Positions 30,448-40,774 are shown, counted from the stretch's first letter. The stretch is DNA of 64,000 nt from Denitrificimonas caeni DSM 24390 (GCF_000421765.1 NZ_ATXQ01000007.1:121234-185233), one strand, 5' to 3'. The notes: generated by a model from the letters alone, not told the origin. Numbers and translations: made by a program.

Positions 30448-31257
30448 CTAGTCACGCGCATGGTGAACACCATTGCCTAAAGCACGACACAGCGTTAATA
30501 CCGCATCAACAGCATTATCTGGCGTGCTCGCGCTTTCAATCAAATCAACAAACGCAGAACCCACCACCGCGCCATCAGCTAAGCGAGCAATATTGGCCGC
30601 ATGCTCAGGTGTACGAATACCGAAACCGATACACACCGGCAAATCAGTATGGCGACGCAAACGCGTTACCGCCTCTTCGATGTGCTCCATCGTCGCCGAA
30701 TTACCACCGGTCACACCAGCAACTGAAACGTAATAGACAAAACCTGAGCTATTCTTGAGTACCGTCGGCAAACGCACATCATCAGTGGTTGGCGTAGTTA
30801 AACGAATAAAATCCAGACCTGCCGCTTGTGCAGGATCGCAAAACACTGAGTTATGCTCCGGCGGCAAATCAACAATGATCAAACCATCGACGCCAGCAGC
30901 CTTAGCATCTTCAATAAAACGCGGTACACCATAATGGTGAATCGGATTAAAGTAGCCCATCAGTACCACTGGCGTGTGCTGATTGTCTTCACGGAACTCG
31001 CGCACCATTTGCAAAGTTTTGGCTAAGGTTTGTCCGTTTTTTAACGAGCGAATATTGGCTAACTGAATCGCTGGGCCATCGGCCATTGGATCGGTAAAGG
31101 GCATACCCAATTCAATCACATCAGCGCCAGCCGCTGGTAAACCTTTAAAAATACGCATGGCCGTGGCGTAATCTGGATCTCCGGCAGTCACGAAAGTAAC
31201 TAAAGCCGCGCGATTTTGTTTCTTCAGTTCGGCAAAGCAAGCTTGAATGCGGCTCAT
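30448..31257 (-). CDS. trpA: Tryptophan synthase alpha chain
   Basis: TrpA cleaves indole-3-glycerol phosphate to indole, which is passed to TrpB. The 269-residue TIM-barrel protein has the catalytic pair E49 (VIELGMPF) and D60 (DPMADGP) and the phosphate-binding [10 protein letters not shown] and GAVVGSAFV segments. Its start overlaps the trpB stop by 4 bases, so it is the second gene of a trpBA operon divergent from trpI, the standard Pseudomonas arrangement. Confidence 0.97.
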   Translation of the reverse strand: MSRIQACFAELKKQNRAALVTFVTAGDPDYATAMRIFKGLPAAGADVIELGMPFTDPMADGPAIQLANIRSLKNGQTLAKTLQMVREFREDNQHTPVVLMGYFNPIHHYGVPRFIEDAKAAGVDGLIIVDLPPEHNSVFCDPAQAAGLDFIRLTTPTTDDVRLPTVLKNSSGFVYYVSVAGVTGGNSATMEHIEEAVTRLRRHTDLPVCIGFGIRTPEHAANIARLADGAVVGSAFVDLIESASTPDNAVDAVLTLCRALGNGVHHARD

Positions 31258-32465
31258 ACTGACTGCTCCTGTTTCTCAAAGTGATGCATAACCGTTTGCA
31301 TATCCTTGTCCCCACGACCGGATAAGTTCACCACCATTAAATGATCTTTGGGTAATTGCGGCGCACGTTTAAATACTTCAGCTAACGCATGGGCTGATTC
31401 AAGCGCAGGAATAATACCTTCCAACTTGCAGCACAAATGGAAAGCGGCCAGTGCTTCGTCATCTTTGGCAGAGGTGTACTCAACGCGGCCAACATCATGC
31501 AACCATGAATGCTCAGGACCAATACCTGGATAATCCAAACCTGCCGAAATCGAATGGGCATCAACAATTTGCCCATCATCATCTTGCAGCAAGTAGGTAC
31601 GGTTGCCGTGTAACACACCAGGAGTGCCGCCTTGTAAACTGGCCGCATGTTCACCGGTCTCAATCCCATGTCCCGCGGCTTCTACACCAATAATTTTAAC
31701 GCTGGCATCATCCAAGAATGGATGGAACAAACCTAAAGCGTTGGACCCACCACCAATACAAGCCACCAGACTATCCGGCAGGCGGCCTTCCTGAGCTTGC
31801 AACTGATCACGGGTTTCTTTACCAATCACTGCTTGGAAATCACGCACCATCGCTGGGTAGGGGTGCGGGCCGGCAACGGTACCAATCAAATAGTAGGTAT
31901 CAGCAACGTTAGTGACCCAATCACGCAACGCCTCATTCATCGCATCTTTTAAGGTGCCAGTACCGGCCACCACAGGACGCACTTCCGCGCCGAGCAGCTT
32001 CATCCGAAAGACGTTGGCTTGCTGACGATCAATATCAGTGGTGCCCATATAAATCACGCACTGCAAACCAAAACGTGCCGCCACTGTGGCGGTAGCTACA
32101 CCGTGCATGCCGGCACCGGTTTCAGCAATAATGCGTTTTTTACCCATGCGTCGAGCTAAAAGAATCTGGCCAATACAGTTATTAATCTTGTGCGCGCCAG
32201 TGTGATTCAGCTCTTCGCGCTTAAGATAAATTTTAGCGCCACCGCAATACTCGGTTAAGCGTTCAGCAAAATAGAGCGGGCTAGGGCGGCCGACATAATC
32301 ACGCTGAAAATACGCCAACTCTTCGATAAAAGCCTGATCATCTTTAGCTTTTTCATATTCGCGGCCTAATTCAAGAATCAACGGCATCAATGTTTCAGCA
32401 ACATATTGACCGCCAAAATCACCAAACAAACCATGCTCATCAGGGCTATTAAAAAAAGAACTCAT
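31254..32465 (-). CDS. trpB: Tryptophan synthase beta chain
   Basis: TrpB joins indole and L-serine to form tryptophan using pyridoxal phosphate. The 403-residue protein has the PLP lysine K93 (HTGAHKINN), the GGGSNALG phosphate-binding loop, and a typical N-terminus with [15 protein letters not shown]. It is divergent from trpI with a 106-base gap that should contain the TrpI-controlled promoter, activated by indoleglycerol phosphate in Pseudomonas. Confidence 0.98.
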   Translation of the reverse strand: MSSFFNSPDEHGLFGDFGGQYVAETLMPLILELGREYEKAKDDQAFIEELAYFQRDYVGRPSPLYFAERLTEYCGGAKIYLKREELNHTGAHKINNCIGQILLARRMGKKRIIAETGAGMHGVATATVAARFGLQCVIYMGTTDIDRQQANVFRMKLLGAEVRPVVAGTGTLKDAMNEALRDWVTNVADTYYLIGTVAGPHPYPAMVRDFQAVIGKETRDQLQAQEGRLPDSLVACIGGGSNALGLFHPFLDDASVKIIGVEAAGHGIETGEHAASLQGGTPGVLHGNRTYLLQDDDGQIVDAHSISAGLDYPGIGPEHSWLHDVGRVEYTSAKDDEALAAFHLCCKLEGIIPALESAHALAEVFKRAPQLPKDHLMVVNLSGRGDKDMQTVMHHFEKQEQSV

Positions 32466-32571
32466 GACCCACTCCCGAACTTAATAAGATATTTTCTATG
32501 CAGGCTAAACTACCTGATAGCCTTCACGACGAAAAGCGATATGATTGCAGCAATAGGTTAGGAAAACTCAC

Positions 32572-33462
32572 ATGTCTGATTCTTTTAACTTGCCGCCTTT
32601 AAATGCTTTAAAAGCATTTGAGGCCAGCGCACGCTTGCAAAGCATTACCTTGGCCGCAAAAGAGCTGCACGTCACCCATGGCGCTGTCAGCCGTCAAGTT
32701 AAGCAACTCGAAGAACACCTGGGTATCACTTTACTCAGTAAACATGGGCGTGGCATTAAACTCACCGATGCCGGCATGCGTCTCTACCAGTCAAGTCACG
32801 AGGCCTTCACGCAAATTCATCAGTCTTGCGTGGATATTAAGCGACAAACTCAACAAGCACCTTTTGTTTTAGCCTGTCCGGGCAGTCTGCTGGCGCGCTG
32901 GCTGATTCCACGCCTTGAACAATTGCAGCATGATTTACCTGACTTGCGCTTACAGGTGATTACTAATGCCGGCGATGACAATACTTTGCAACAATCCGAC
33001 GCAGATGCCAGCTTGGTGTTTTTAGATCAAGCTTGCCCAGAGTCGATGCACGCCTACATATTAGACAATGAGCGTATCGGTCCAGTACTAAGCCCGCTTT
33101 ATCAGCATGCAGAGACACTGCGTAGCGCCTCTGCAGCACAGCTCTTAGATGAACCCTTACTCTTTACCCACTCACGCCAGCAAGCTTGGCCACAGTGGGC
33201 TCAGGCGCAGCAGCTAGAGGCGTCTGCCTTAACCTATGCGCAAGGCTTTGAACATCTCTACTACTTGTTAGAGGCAGCTGTCTCTGGATTGGGCGTAGCC
33301 ATTGCGCCAGAACATCTTGTGCGCAGTGACATTGCTAACGGACGCTTGATTGCACCTTGGGGTTTTGTTGAAACCTCCGCCAAGTTAATCTTATTAACGC
33401 GCAAAAACCAGCATACGCAACGCGCACAACAACTGGCGCAGTGGTTAATCAATAGCCTTTAA
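32572..33462 (+). CDS. trpI: LysR-family activator of trpBA
   Basis: The 296-residue LysR protein starts FNLPPLNALKAFEASARLQSITLAAKELHVTHGAVSRQVKQLE, a GcvA/TrpI-type HTH, and has a standard effector domain. Its position divergent from trpBA identifies it as TrpI, which activates trpBA in response to indoleglycerol phosphate in pseudomonads. Directly after the gene, AATCAGCAACTCA occurs twice in tandem (33461-33473 and 33475-33487). Confidence 0.88.
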   Translation: MSDSFNLPPLNALKAFEASARLQSITLAAKELHVTHGAVSRQVKQLEEHLGITLLSKHGRGIKLTDAGMRLYQSSHEAFTQIHQSCVDIKRQTQQAPFVLACPGSLLARWLIPRLEQLQHDLPDLRLQVITNAGDDNTLQQSDADASLVFLDQACPESMHAYILDNERIGPVLSPLYQHAETLRSASAAQLLDEPLLFTHSRQQAWPQWAQAQQLEASALTYAQGFEHLYYLLEAAVSGLGVAIAPEHLVRSDIANGRLIAPWGFVETSAKLILLTRKNQHTQRAQQLAQWLINSL

Positions 33463-33559
33463 TCAGCAACTCATAATCAGCAACTCAACACCGCCATTGG
33501 ATTTGCTCTATACTGCAAGTGCAATCAACATCTCTTTATAGTCTGCTGCAGGAGGCATT

Positions 33560-33829
33560 ATGCAAATCTCAGCAAACCTATTCTCAGCAGGATTATCTGC
33601 TATCAAAACAGGCCAAGAACAAATGGCCAACGCTGCACAAGCCATTGCTCAACCCAGTAGTAATGCAGCCAGTACGCCAGCGGCAACCACTGCGCCGGCT
33701 CTCGACATTGCTAATATAACTGAGCAACTCATGCAGCTCGAACAAGCCAAACAGATGAGTCAACTAGGCGCGCGGGTGCTTAGCACAGCGGATGAGTCAC
33801 TTGGCACGCTGATTGATATTCAAGCTTAA
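33560..33829 (+). CDS. Small conserved hypothetical protein, possibly YjfB-like
   Basis: This 89-residue protein has an Ala/Pro/Thr-rich middle (about 30-55). Its C-terminus has MQLEQAKQMSQLGARVLSTADESLGTLIDIQA-type periodicity, reminiscent of small flagellar rod-like or putative motility YjfB proteins. A strong ribosome site AGGAGG lies about 6 bases before the ATG, so it is probably translated. No signal peptide or membrane segment is seen. Function unknown. Confidence 0.7.
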   Translation: MQISANLFSAGLSAIKTGQEQMANAAQAIAQPSSNAASTPAATTAPALDIANITEQLMQLEQAKQMSQLGARVLSTADESLGTLIDIQA

Positions 33830-33892
33830 ACAAAAAAATCAAATAAACTCATCGAGCAGTGCTTGACAACATTAGGATAGATCCGTAACTTT

Positions 33893-33906
33893 CAAACAGT
33901 CGTTTG
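33893..33906. promoter_or_regulatory. Candidate PsrA operator upstream of the first acyl-CoA dehydrogenase
   Basis: CAAAC-AGTC-GTTTG matches the PsrA (TetR-type, long-chain fatty-acid-responsive) motif CAAAC-N2-4-GTTTG. A TTGACA hexamer at 33863-33868 would place a -10 region near 33886-33891, next to the operator. Repression relieved by fatty acids is a reasonable inference. Confidence 0.6.
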
Positions 33907-34014
33907 ATTACTCTTCCGCATGCGCATCTAAATTCATTGCGCTGCTAGAAACAGATCTGCATACATTGCAGGTCCACTCAATAATAAAGGCTCCACTGTT
34001 AGAGGTTTATAGCT

Positions 34015-35820
34015 ATGGCTGAATATAAAGCCCCCTTGCGTGATATCCGTTTTGTACGTGATGAATTGTTAGGCTACCCAGAACATTATGCAAACCTGCC
34101 TGGCTGTGAAGATGCAACGCCAGATATGGTCAGCGCGATCCTTGAAGAAGGTGCAAAGTTCTGTGAGAACGTTATTGCTCCACTGAACCGCGTTGGCGAT
34201 ACCGAAGGCTGCACATGGTCGCCTGAAGGTGTTAAAACCCCGACTGGCTTTAAAGAAGCTTACCAGCAGTACGTTGAAGGCGGCTGGCCAAGTCTTGCTC
34301 ACGATGTTGAGCACGGCGGTCAGGGTCTACCTGAGTCACTGGGTATTTCTATCAGTGAAATGGTTGGTCAAGCGAACTGGTCATGGGGCATGTACCCAGG
34401 TCTGTCGCACGGTGCGATGAACACCTTGCACGCACACGGTACAGAAGAGCAGCAAGCCACCTACCTGAGCAAATTAGTATCAGGCGAGTGGACCGGCACC
34501 ATGTGCTTAACAGAATCACATTGTGGTACTGACTTAGGCATGTTGCGCACTAAAGCAGAGCCACAAGCTGATGGTAGCTACGCTATCTCTGGTACCAAAA
34601 TCTTTATTTCTGCTGGTGAACACGACTTAGTCGACAACATTGTTCACATCGTGATTGCCCGTATCGCTGGTGCTCCAGAAGGTACTAAAGGTATCTCACT
34701 GTTTATCGTACCTAAGTTCCTACCGAATGCTGAAGGCGGTGTTGGTGAGCGTAATGCTGTCCAGTGCGGTTCGATTGAACACAAAATGGGTATCCACGGT
34801 AACGCGACTTGCGTGATCAACTTTGATGGCGCTAAAGGCTTCTTGATTGGCCCAGAAAACAAAGGTCTGAACTGCATGTTCACCTTTATGAACACTGCAC
34901 GTATCGGTACTGCACTACAAGGTTTAGCACACTCAGAAGTGGCTTTCCAGGGCGGTATTGAATATGCACGTGACCGTTTACAAATGCGTTCACTGACCGG
35001 TCCTAAAGCGCCTGAAAAAGCCGCTGACCCAATCATTGTGCACCCAGATGTACGCCGCATGCTGTTAACCATGAAAGCCTTCACCGAAGGTAACCGTGCG
35101 ATGCTGTACTACGCAGCACAGCAAGTTGACGTGATGCAGCGCAGCAAAGACGAAGAAGAACGCAAAGCTGCCGATGGCATGCTGGCTTTCTTAACGCCAA
35201 TTGCTAAAGCATTTATGACCGAAGTGGGTTTTGAATCAGCTAACCACGGCGTACAAATTTATGGTGGCCACGGTTACATCGCCGAGTGGGGCATGGAGCA
35301 AAACGTTCGCGACAGCCGAATTTCTTGCTTGTACGAAGGTACTACCGGTATTCAAGCATTGGACTTGCTAGGTCGTAAAATTCTTATGACCCAAGGCGAA
35401 GCACTAAAAGGCTTCACCAAAATTGTACACAAGTTCTGCAAAACCAACGAAACTAACGACGCCATTCAAGAGTTCGTTAAGCCATTGGCTGAGCTGAACA
35501 AAGAGTGGGGCGACATCACTATGAAAGTAGGGATGGCGGCTATGAAAGATCGTGAAGAAGTGGGTGCAGCATCGGTTGATTACCTAATGTACTCAGGCTA
35601 TGCCTGCTTAGCTTACTTCTGGGCTGATATGGCGCGTGTTGCTGCTGAGAAATTGGCTGCAGGTACTGACGAAGAAGCGTTCTACAGAGCTAAACTGCAA
35701 ACTGCACGCTTCTACTTTGCACGCATTTTGCCGCGTACCCGTACACACGTCGCAACCATGTTGTCAGGTGCAAGCAACTTGATGGATATGGCTGCAGACG
35801 ATTTTGCACTGAGCTACTAA
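34015..35820 (+). CDS. Acyl-CoA dehydrogenase (FadE-type, first of two paralogs)
   Basis: The 601-residue flavoprotein catalyses the first step of fatty acid beta-oxidation. It shows the acyl-CoA dehydrogenase signatures: [13 protein letters not shown] (FAD/substrate region), [30 protein letters not shown] and [20 protein letters not shown]. The C-terminal extension is that of the large, about 600-residue class (Pfam acyl-CoA dehydrogenase C-terminal). It closely resembles the next gene and pseudomonad PA0506/PA0508-type enzymes. A candidate PsrA site lies upstream and an intrinsic terminator follows. Confidence 0.93.
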   Translation: MAEYKAPLRDIRFVRDELLGYPEHYANLPGCEDATPDMVSAILEEGAKFCENVIAPLNRVGDTEGCTWSPEGVKTPTGFKEAYQQYVEGGWPSLAHDVEHGGQGLPESLGISISEMVGQANWSWGMYPGLSHGAMNTLHAHGTEEQQATYLSKLVSGEWTGTMCLTESHCGTDLGMLRTKAEPQADGSYAISGTKIFISAGEHDLVDNIVHIVIARIAGAPEGTKGISLFIVPKFLPNAEGGVGERNAVQCGSIEHKMGIHGNATCVINFDGAKGFLIGPENKGLNCMFTFMNTARIGTALQGLAHSEVAFQGGIEYARDRLQMRSLTGPKAPEKAADPIIVHPDVRRMLLTMKAFTEGNRAMLYYAAQQVDVMQRSKDEEERKAADGMLAFLTPIAKAFMTEVGFESANHGVQIYGGHGYIAEWGMEQNVRDSRISCLYEGTTGIQALDLLGRKILMTQGEALKGFTKIVHKFCKTNETNDAIQEFVKPLAELNKEWGDITMKVGMAAMKDREEVGAASVDYLMYSGYACLAYFWADMARVAAEKLAAGTDEEAFYRAKLQTARFYFARILPRTRTHVATMLSGASNLMDMAADDFALSY

Positions 35821-35846
35821 GCATTATCTTTTAATGCTGTAAAAAG

Positions 35847-35902
35847 ACCCGCTGCGTGAAATGACCTAGACACTAGACTCAATTCATTCAGCGGGTTTTT
35901 TA
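35847..35902 (+). terminator. Intrinsic terminator after the first acyl-CoA dehydrogenase
   Basis: ACCCGCTG (35847-35854) pairs with CAGCGGGT (35889-35896), followed by a T-run. The 34-base loop is partly self-complementary. Confidence 0.8.
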
Positions 35903-35952
35903 ATCAATCAAATAAAACCAACCAGTCACAAAAAGAGTTTATTGGTTTTAAA

Positions 35953-35969
35953 AGTTTATAATGTAAACT
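35953..35969. promoter_or_regulatory. Dyad AGTTTA-N5-TAAACT overlapping a TATAAT box
   Basis: A perfect -10 hexamer TATAAT (35957-35962) lies within this dyad, 94 bases before the second acyl-CoA dehydrogenase. It looks like a repressor site over a promoter, but it does not match the PsrA motif seen for the first paralog. Confidence 0.45.
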
Positions 35970-36055
35970 CAAAAACCTAACCGTTGCTTACCAACACATT
36001 GCCTTGCGTTGTGTAACTGCGCCGCTGAACGAGCGTTAATCAAGAGGAATGCCGC

Positions 36056-37834
36056 ATGGCCGACTATAAAGCACCTTTACGTGATATGAGTTTTGTACTC
36101 AACGAAGTGTTCGAAGCGGGTAAGCTTTGGGCACAACTACCAGCCTTAGCAGAGACTGTTGATGATGAAACAGCAGCGGCTATCTTAGAAGAAGCTGGCA
36201 AAGTTGCTGCAGGTTCAATTGCGCCCACCAACCGCAGTGGCGACGAAGAAGGTTGCAGCTGGAATGATGGCGTCGTAACCACACCAGCAGGTTTTATCGA
36301 AGCCTATAACACCTATGCCGAAGGCGGTTGGGTTGGTGTCGGTGGTGATCCACAGTTTGGCGGCATGGGCATGCCAAAAATGATCACCGCGCAAATCGAA
36401 GAAATGATCAACTCGGCTAACCTGTCATTTGGTTTATACCCAATGCTGACCGCCGGTGCATGCTTATCAATTCATGCACATGCGAGCGAAGAACTGAAAG
36501 AAAAATACCTACCGAATATGTACGGCGGCACTTGGGCAGGCTCGATGTGCTTAACCGAACCGCATGCAGGTACTGACTTGGGCATGATCCGCACCAAAGC
36601 AGAACCACAAGCCGATGGCAGCTACAAAGTAACCGGTACGAAAATCTTTATTACCGGTGGCGAACATGATTTAACCGAAAACATCATCCACCTGGTACTG
36701 GCAAAACTGCCTGATGCGCCAGCCGGTGCCAAAGGTATTTCACTGTTTTTAGTACCTAAACTGATGGTTAATGATGATGGTTCACTCGGTGAGCGCAACA
36801 GCCTGTCATGCGGCTCAATTGAGCACAAAATGGGTATCAAAGGTTCCGCCACTTGCGTAATGAATTTTGATAACGCCACCGGTTACATCATTGATGCCCC
36901 AAACAAAGGTTTGGCCGCCATGTTCACTATGATGAACTACGAGCGTCTGGGCGTAGGTATCCAAGGTTTATCATTGGGTGAGCGTTCTTACCAGAGCGCC
37001 ATTGAATACGCGAAAGACCGTATTCAAAGCCGTGCACCAACCGGACCAGTCGCACAAGACAAGCAAGCTGATCCAATCATTGTGCACCCAGACGTACGCC
37101 GCATGCTGTTAACCATGAAAGCCTTGAATGAAGGCGGTCGGGCGTTCTCTAGCTACGTAGCTATGCAGTTGGATATTGCTAAGTACAGCGAAGAAGCAGA
37201 AGCCAGTAAGCGCGCTGAAGAACTGGTGGCATTGCTTACACCGATTGCCAAAGCCTTCTTAACCGATGTCGGTTTAGAGTCGACCATTCACGGTCAACAA
37301 ATCTTTGGTGGTCACGGTTTTATTCGTGAGTGGGGCCAAGAGCAGCTGATCCGCGATTGCCGTATCACGCAGATTTACGAAGGTACTAACGGTATCCAGT
37401 CGCTGGATTTAGCCGGTCGTAAAATTGTTGGTAATGGCGGCGCGTTCTACCAGCACTTCTCTAATGAAGTGAAAGCCTTTATCTCATCGGCGGATAGCAA
37501 GCTGGCTGAATTCACCACGCCACTTAAAGCTGCGATTGAAAACCTTGATGATTTAACCGCTTGGTTATTGGCTGAAGCGAAAAACAATCCAAATGAGATT
37601 GGCGCAGCATCGGTTGAATACCTGCAAGTCTTTGGTTACACCGCTTACGCTTACATGTGGGCATTAATGGCGCGTGCCGCACAAGGCAAAGAGCAAGAAG
37701 ATGATTTCTATGCCAGCAAAATGGGCACCGCACGCTTCTTCTTTGCGCGTTTATTACCACGCACTCAGTCGCTGAGCAGCTCGGTTAAAGCCGGTAGCGA
37801 ATCCTTGTACCTGCTGGATGCAGCACAGTTCTAA
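36056..37834 (+). CDS. Acyl-CoA dehydrogenase (FadE-type, second paralog)
   Basis: The 592-residue enzyme is collinear with its neighbour at 34015 and shares DYKAPLRD at the start, [60 protein letters not shown] and IYEGTNGIQSLDLAGRK. Residues for FAD and acyl-CoA binding are retained in both. The pair is separated by a terminator and has separate control sequences, so they are expressed independently, perhaps for different chain lengths. GAGGA 7-8 bases upstream supports the ATG. Confidence 0.93.
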   Translation: MADYKAPLRDMSFVLNEVFEAGKLWAQLPALAETVDDETAAAILEEAGKVAAGSIAPTNRSGDEEGCSWNDGVVTTPAGFIEAYNTYAEGGWVGVGGDPQFGGMGMPKMITAQIEEMINSANLSFGLYPMLTAGACLSIHAHASEELKEKYLPNMYGGTWAGSMCLTEPHAGTDLGMIRTKAEPQADGSYKVTGTKIFITGGEHDLTENIIHLVLAKLPDAPAGAKGISLFLVPKLMVNDDGSLGERNSLSCGSIEHKMGIKGSATCVMNFDNATGYIIDAPNKGLAAMFTMMNYERLGVGIQGLSLGERSYQSAIEYAKDRIQSRAPTGPVAQDKQADPIIVHPDVRRMLLTMKALNEGGRAFSSYVAMQLDIAKYSEEAEASKRAEELVALLTPIAKAFLTDVGLESTIHGQQIFGGHGFIREWGQEQLIRDCRITQIYEGTNGIQSLDLAGRKIVGNGGAFYQHFSNEVKAFISSADSKLAEFTTPLKAAIENLDDLTAWLLAEAKNNPNEIGAASVEYLQVFGYTAYAYMWALMARAAQGKEQEDDFYASKMGTARFFFARLLPRTQSLSSSVKAGSESLYLLDAAQF

Positions 37835-37862
37835 CGCGTCATACTCTTAGACTGTCGCCAAA

Positions 37863-37896
37863 CTGCGCAATGTAAGCATTTACTTACATTGCGCAG
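37863..37896. promoter_or_regulatory. GacA box (TGTAAG-N6-CTTACA) inside a 14-bp inverted repeat
   Basis: Bases 37871-37888 are an exact TGTAAG-N6-CTTACA, the upstream activating sequence bound by GacA at rsm small-RNA promoters. It is embedded in a longer perfect dyad (37863-37876 with 37883-37896) that could also act as the terminator of the preceding gene. Its centre is about 65 bases upstream of the inferred sRNA start. Confidence 0.82.
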
Positions 37897-37943
37897 GGTC
37901 TTTCACCTGCTGTGTGATTGCCATCACTCAACTAGAATGGCCG

Positions 37944-38058
37944 CCAAGGATTTACGATGGATTGCATTTAACTATAATGGATAGATGGTTAAGGCCAAGC
38001 TGGCCAATTACAAGGATGTCAGGAGACAGTCTGCAAACCCCGCTCACGCGGGGTTTTT
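37944..38058 (+). ncRNA. Probable RsmX/Y/Z-family small RNA (RsmA/CsrA antagonist)
   Basis: A TAGAAT -10 hexamer at 37933-37938 would start a transcript near 37944. It ends at a strong terminator, AAACCCCGC (38035-38043) paired with GCGGGGTTT (38048-38056) plus U-run, giving about 115 nt, the usual Rsm size. Five GGA motifs occur (37947, 37958, 37978, 38013 and 38021). The last sits in the loop of TGTC-AGGA-GACA, the classic RsmA-binding hairpin. A GGCC-N5-GGCC hairpin lies at 37993-38005. With the perfect GacA box upstream, this is most simply an rsm gene that sequesters RsmA. A second promoter-like TATAAT at 37973-37978 means the start is not certain, and I cannot say which of rsmX, Y or Z it is. 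Confidence 0.78.
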
Positions 38059-38077
38059 AATTTCTACCCCACTCAAA

Positions 38078-38695
38078 TCAGTACAGCACACCAGTACCGC
38101 GCAGGCCGCAATAGCCATTCGGGTTCTGCACTAAATACTGCTGATGCATATCTTCTGCGTAATAAAACACCGGCGCCAAACTGATCTCGGTCGTAATCTG
38201 TCCACGTCCTGCTGCATCTAAACGGGCTTGGTAGTGGCGACAACTTTCTTCTGCCTGTTCAAGCTGCTGCTGATCCATGCAATAAATGGCTGATCGATAC
38301 TGACTGCCCACATCATTACCTTGGCGCATGCCCTGAGTTGGATCATGCGCTTGCCAAAACACCTCTAACAGCTCAGCAAAACTCACTTGTGCAGGATCAA
38401 ACACCACCAACACCGCCTCGGTATGCCCCGTCAAGCCACTGCACACATCTTGGTAATTTGGATTTTTGCTCTGCCCACCTGCATAGCCAACGGCAGTAAC
38501 CCAGACTCCAACTTGCTGCCAGAAACGCCGCTCAGCGCCCCAAAAACAGCCCATCGCCAATAACGCATACTGATAGTTATCGGGGAAGGGTGGGTAAATA
38601 TTGTGCTGTGACAATCGATGCAAAGCTTCTGCTGAAGTAACAGACAAGCCACCTGCAGCGACAAATTGTTGGTTATCTATGGTTGAATGATGCAT
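38078..38695 (-). CDS. msrA: Peptide methionine sulfoxide reductase MsrA
   Basis: MsrA reduces methionine-S-sulfoxide in proteins and free methionine. The 205-residue protein has the catalytic motif GCFWG (C50), then the GYAGG and [18 protein letters not shown] segments, and ends [11 protein letters not shown] longer frame starts at 38713, but ATG 38695 has GAGGA 7 bases upstream and is preferred. It converges on the Rsm-type sRNA terminator, 20 bases away. Confidence 0.95.
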   Translation of the reverse strand: MHHSTIDNQQFVAAGGLSVTSAEALHRLSQHNIYPPFPDNYQYALLAMGCFWGAERRFWQQVGVWVTAVGYAGGQSKNPNYQDVCSGLTGHTEAVLVVFDPAQVSFAELLEVFWQAHDPTQGMRQGNDVGSQYRSAIYCMDQQQLEQAEESCRHYQARLDAAGRGQITTEISLAPVFYYAEDMHQQYLVQNPNGYCGLRGTGVLY

Positions 38696-38868
38696 TTCGA
38701 ATTCCTCGTGCATATGCTTAAAAATACGCTATGCGCTAAACTAACAGCTTATGCAACACCCGTGTGCAGTTGATGCTAATCAAGCCAAGCGCACGGTCTA
38801 TTTGTTGTACCGTGCCTTTTGTGCGCAAATTTGCGACAATAGCCTATTAATTTTTAATGGACGCTAAT

Positions 38869-39936
38869 ATGACTGCTCTGAAAAATGATCGTTTTCTCCG
38901 CGCCCTGCTCAAACAGCCGGTTGATGTCACGCCAGTGTGGATGATGCGTCAAGCGGGTCGTTACTTGCCTGAGTATAGAGCCAGCCGCGCCCGTGCCGGC
39001 GGTTTTATGGACTTATGCATGAACGCCGAGATCGCTTGCGAAGTTACTTTGCAGCCACTGGATCGCTATCCATTAGATGCTGCGATTCTTTTTTCAGATA
39101 TCTTAACCATCCCAGATGCCATGGGCTTAGGGTTATATTTTGAAACAGGTGAGGGCCCTCGTTTTAGAAAAGTTGTCGATACAGCCGAAGCGATTGAAGC
39201 CTTACCTATTCCTGATCCAGAAAAGGATCTGGGTTATGTAATGAATGCGGTTCGTACCATTCGTAAAGAGCTGAATGGTCGCGTACCTTTGATTGGTTTC
39301 GCAGGCAGCCCTTGGACGCTGGCCACTTATATGGTCGAAGGCGGCTCATCAAAAGACTTCCGCAAAAGTAAAGCGTTGCTCTACGATGATCCAAAAGCGA
39401 TGCACATGCTGCTGGATAAGCTAGCACAGTCGGTCACCAGCTACCTCAACGCGCAAATTCTTGCTGGCGCACAAGCCGTACAGATATTTGATAGCTGGGG
39501 CGGTAGCCTATCGTCAGCGGCTTACCAAGAGTTCTCACTGGCGTATATGCAGAAAATCGTCAACGGTCTAATCCGCGAGCATGAAGGCCGCCGTGTCCCA
39601 GTGATTCTATTCACTAAAGGTGGTGGTCTGTGGCTTGAGTCAATGGCTGCTACTGGCGTTGAAGCTCTAGGCTTAGACTGGACCTGTGATCTCGGTGTGG
39701 CACGTCAGCGTGTCGGTGACAAAGTTGCTCTACAGGGCAACATGGACCCTACAGTTCTGTATGCCAACCCAGCTGCGATTGAAAAAGAAGTCGGCCGTAT
39801 CCTAGAAAGTTACGGGAATGGCCCAGGTCATATCTTTAACCTTGGCCACGGCATCACTCCAGAAGTGAAACCAGAGAATGCTGGCGCATTTATCAATGCG
39901 GTGCATGATTTGTCTGCCAAGTATCACCAAGATTAA
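38869..39936 (+). CDS. hemE: Uroporphyrinogen decarboxylase
   Basis: HemE converts uroporphyrinogen III to coproporphyrinogen III in heme biosynthesis. The 355-residue protein begins [14 protein letters not shown], has the [16 protein letters not shown] signature, and contains [17 protein letters not shown] and FNLGHGITP near the C-terminus. An ATG at 38857 gives four extra residues without a ribosome site; 38869 matches the Pseudomonas N-terminus. A strong terminator follows, so it is monocistronic. Confidence 0.97.
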   Translation: MTALKNDRFLRALLKQPVDVTPVWMMRQAGRYLPEYRASRARAGGFMDLCMNAEIACEVTLQPLDRYPLDAAILFSDILTIPDAMGLGLYFETGEGPRFRKVVDTAEAIEALPIPDPEKDLGYVMNAVRTIRKELNGRVPLIGFAGSPWTLATYMVEGGSSKDFRKSKALLYDDPKAMHMLLDKLAQSVTSYLNAQILAGAQAVQIFDSWGGSLSSAAYQEFSLAYMQKIVNGLIREHEGRRVPVILFTKGGGLWLESMAATGVEALGLDWTCDLGVARQRVGDKVALQGNMDPTVLYANPAAIEKEVGRILESYGNGPGHIFNLGHGITPEVKPENAGAFINAVHDLSAKYHQD

Positions 39937-39951
39937 TCCTTCTAACCTATA

Positions 39952-39987
39952 AATAATTAAGGCCGCTTTTGCGGCCTTAATTATTTT
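39952..39987 (+). terminator. Intrinsic terminator of hemE
   Basis: AATAATTAAGGCCGC pairs perfectly with GCGGCCTTAATTATT around TTTT, followed by TTAG. The long symmetrical stem may work in both directions. Confidence 0.88.
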
Positions 39988-39994
39988 AGAAAAC

Positions 39995-40003
39995 TTATCC
40001 ACA
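39995..40003. promoter_or_regulatory. Perfect DnaA box between hemE and ampD
   Basis: TTATCCACA lies alone in the 262-base hemE-ampD gap. It is the leftmost of several perfect boxes that I see between 39995 and 49056. The rest of the gap is AT-rich and shows no other feature. Confidence 0.55.
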
Positions 40004-40198
40004 GTTCGTTTTTATCGCTCAATCGAGCCCTGCATACCCTGTTCAAATATCCAACTATTGTGCAAAAAGTTTAATAGGTTTGCCTCTATGGCAAATACTG
40101 TTATTACTGTCTAAGTTATCATTGCTTGAAATAATGCAAAGCATTACCAAGCTCAATAACCTAATACGCATAGGCAGCCATCTGCGACAGGAAATTTT

Positions 40199-40774
40199 AT
40201 GCAATCCTCACAGTCTTTGACCCTAGACACAGCAACGGGTTGGCTTAACGGCGCAAAGCATTTACCCTCTGAAAATCATAATGCTAGACCAAACGCTGAA
40301 ATCTCTTTACTGGTCATGCATAACATCAGTTTGCCACCAGGTCAGTTTGGCACTGGCATGGTGGAAGCGTTATTTACCAATCAACTGCCTATTGATGCTC
40401 ATCCTTACTTCACTGACTTAGAAGGTTTAAAAGTATCCGCACACTTTTTTATCAGTCGAGAAGGCGCTATCACTCAGTTTGTTAGCTGTAAGGATAGGGC
40501 ATGGCATGCGGGCATCTCTGAATTTATGCACAGAAAAAACTGCAATGATTTCTCACTGGGCATTGAACTTGAGGGGGTCGATGATCAAGCCTATAGCGAT
40601 GCGCAATATCAAAGTCTCAACCAATTGGTAAATGAATTAACCAAGCATTACCCACTGATCACCCCTGATCGAATTTGTGGGCACAGTGATATCGCCCCAG
40701 AACGTAAAACAGACCCAGGTCCTGCATTTATTTGGCAACGCTTACAGGCCAAACATCTAGGAGAAAGATCATGA
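40199..40774 (+). CDS. ampD: 1,6-anhydro-N-acetylmuramyl-L-alanine amidase AmpD
   Basis: AmpD is the cytoplasmic zinc amidase that recycles anhydromuropeptides and thereby keeps AmpR-controlled beta-lactamase genes off. The 191-residue protein has the zinc ligands H41 (VMHNISLPPGQFG), H162 and D172 (CGHSDIAPERKTDPGP) and no signal peptide, which separates it from the exported amidase at 60902. Its stop overlaps the ampE start (ATGA). Confidence 0.95.
   Translation: MQSSQSLTLDTATGWLNGAKHLPSENHNARPNAEISLLVMHNISLPPGQFGTGMVEALFTNQLPIDAHPYFTDLEGLKVSAHFFISREGAITQFVSCKDRAWHAGISEFMHRKNCNDFSLGIELEGVDDQAYSDAQYQSLNQLVNELTKHYPLITPDRICGHSDIAPERKTDPGPAFIWQRLQAKHLGERS

Noticed and set aside
33461..33487. 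Tandem AATCAGCAACTCA repeat after trpI as a regulatory element
   Set aside because: There are only two copies with a 14-base period and no link to a promoter or hairpin; it may be simple slippage.
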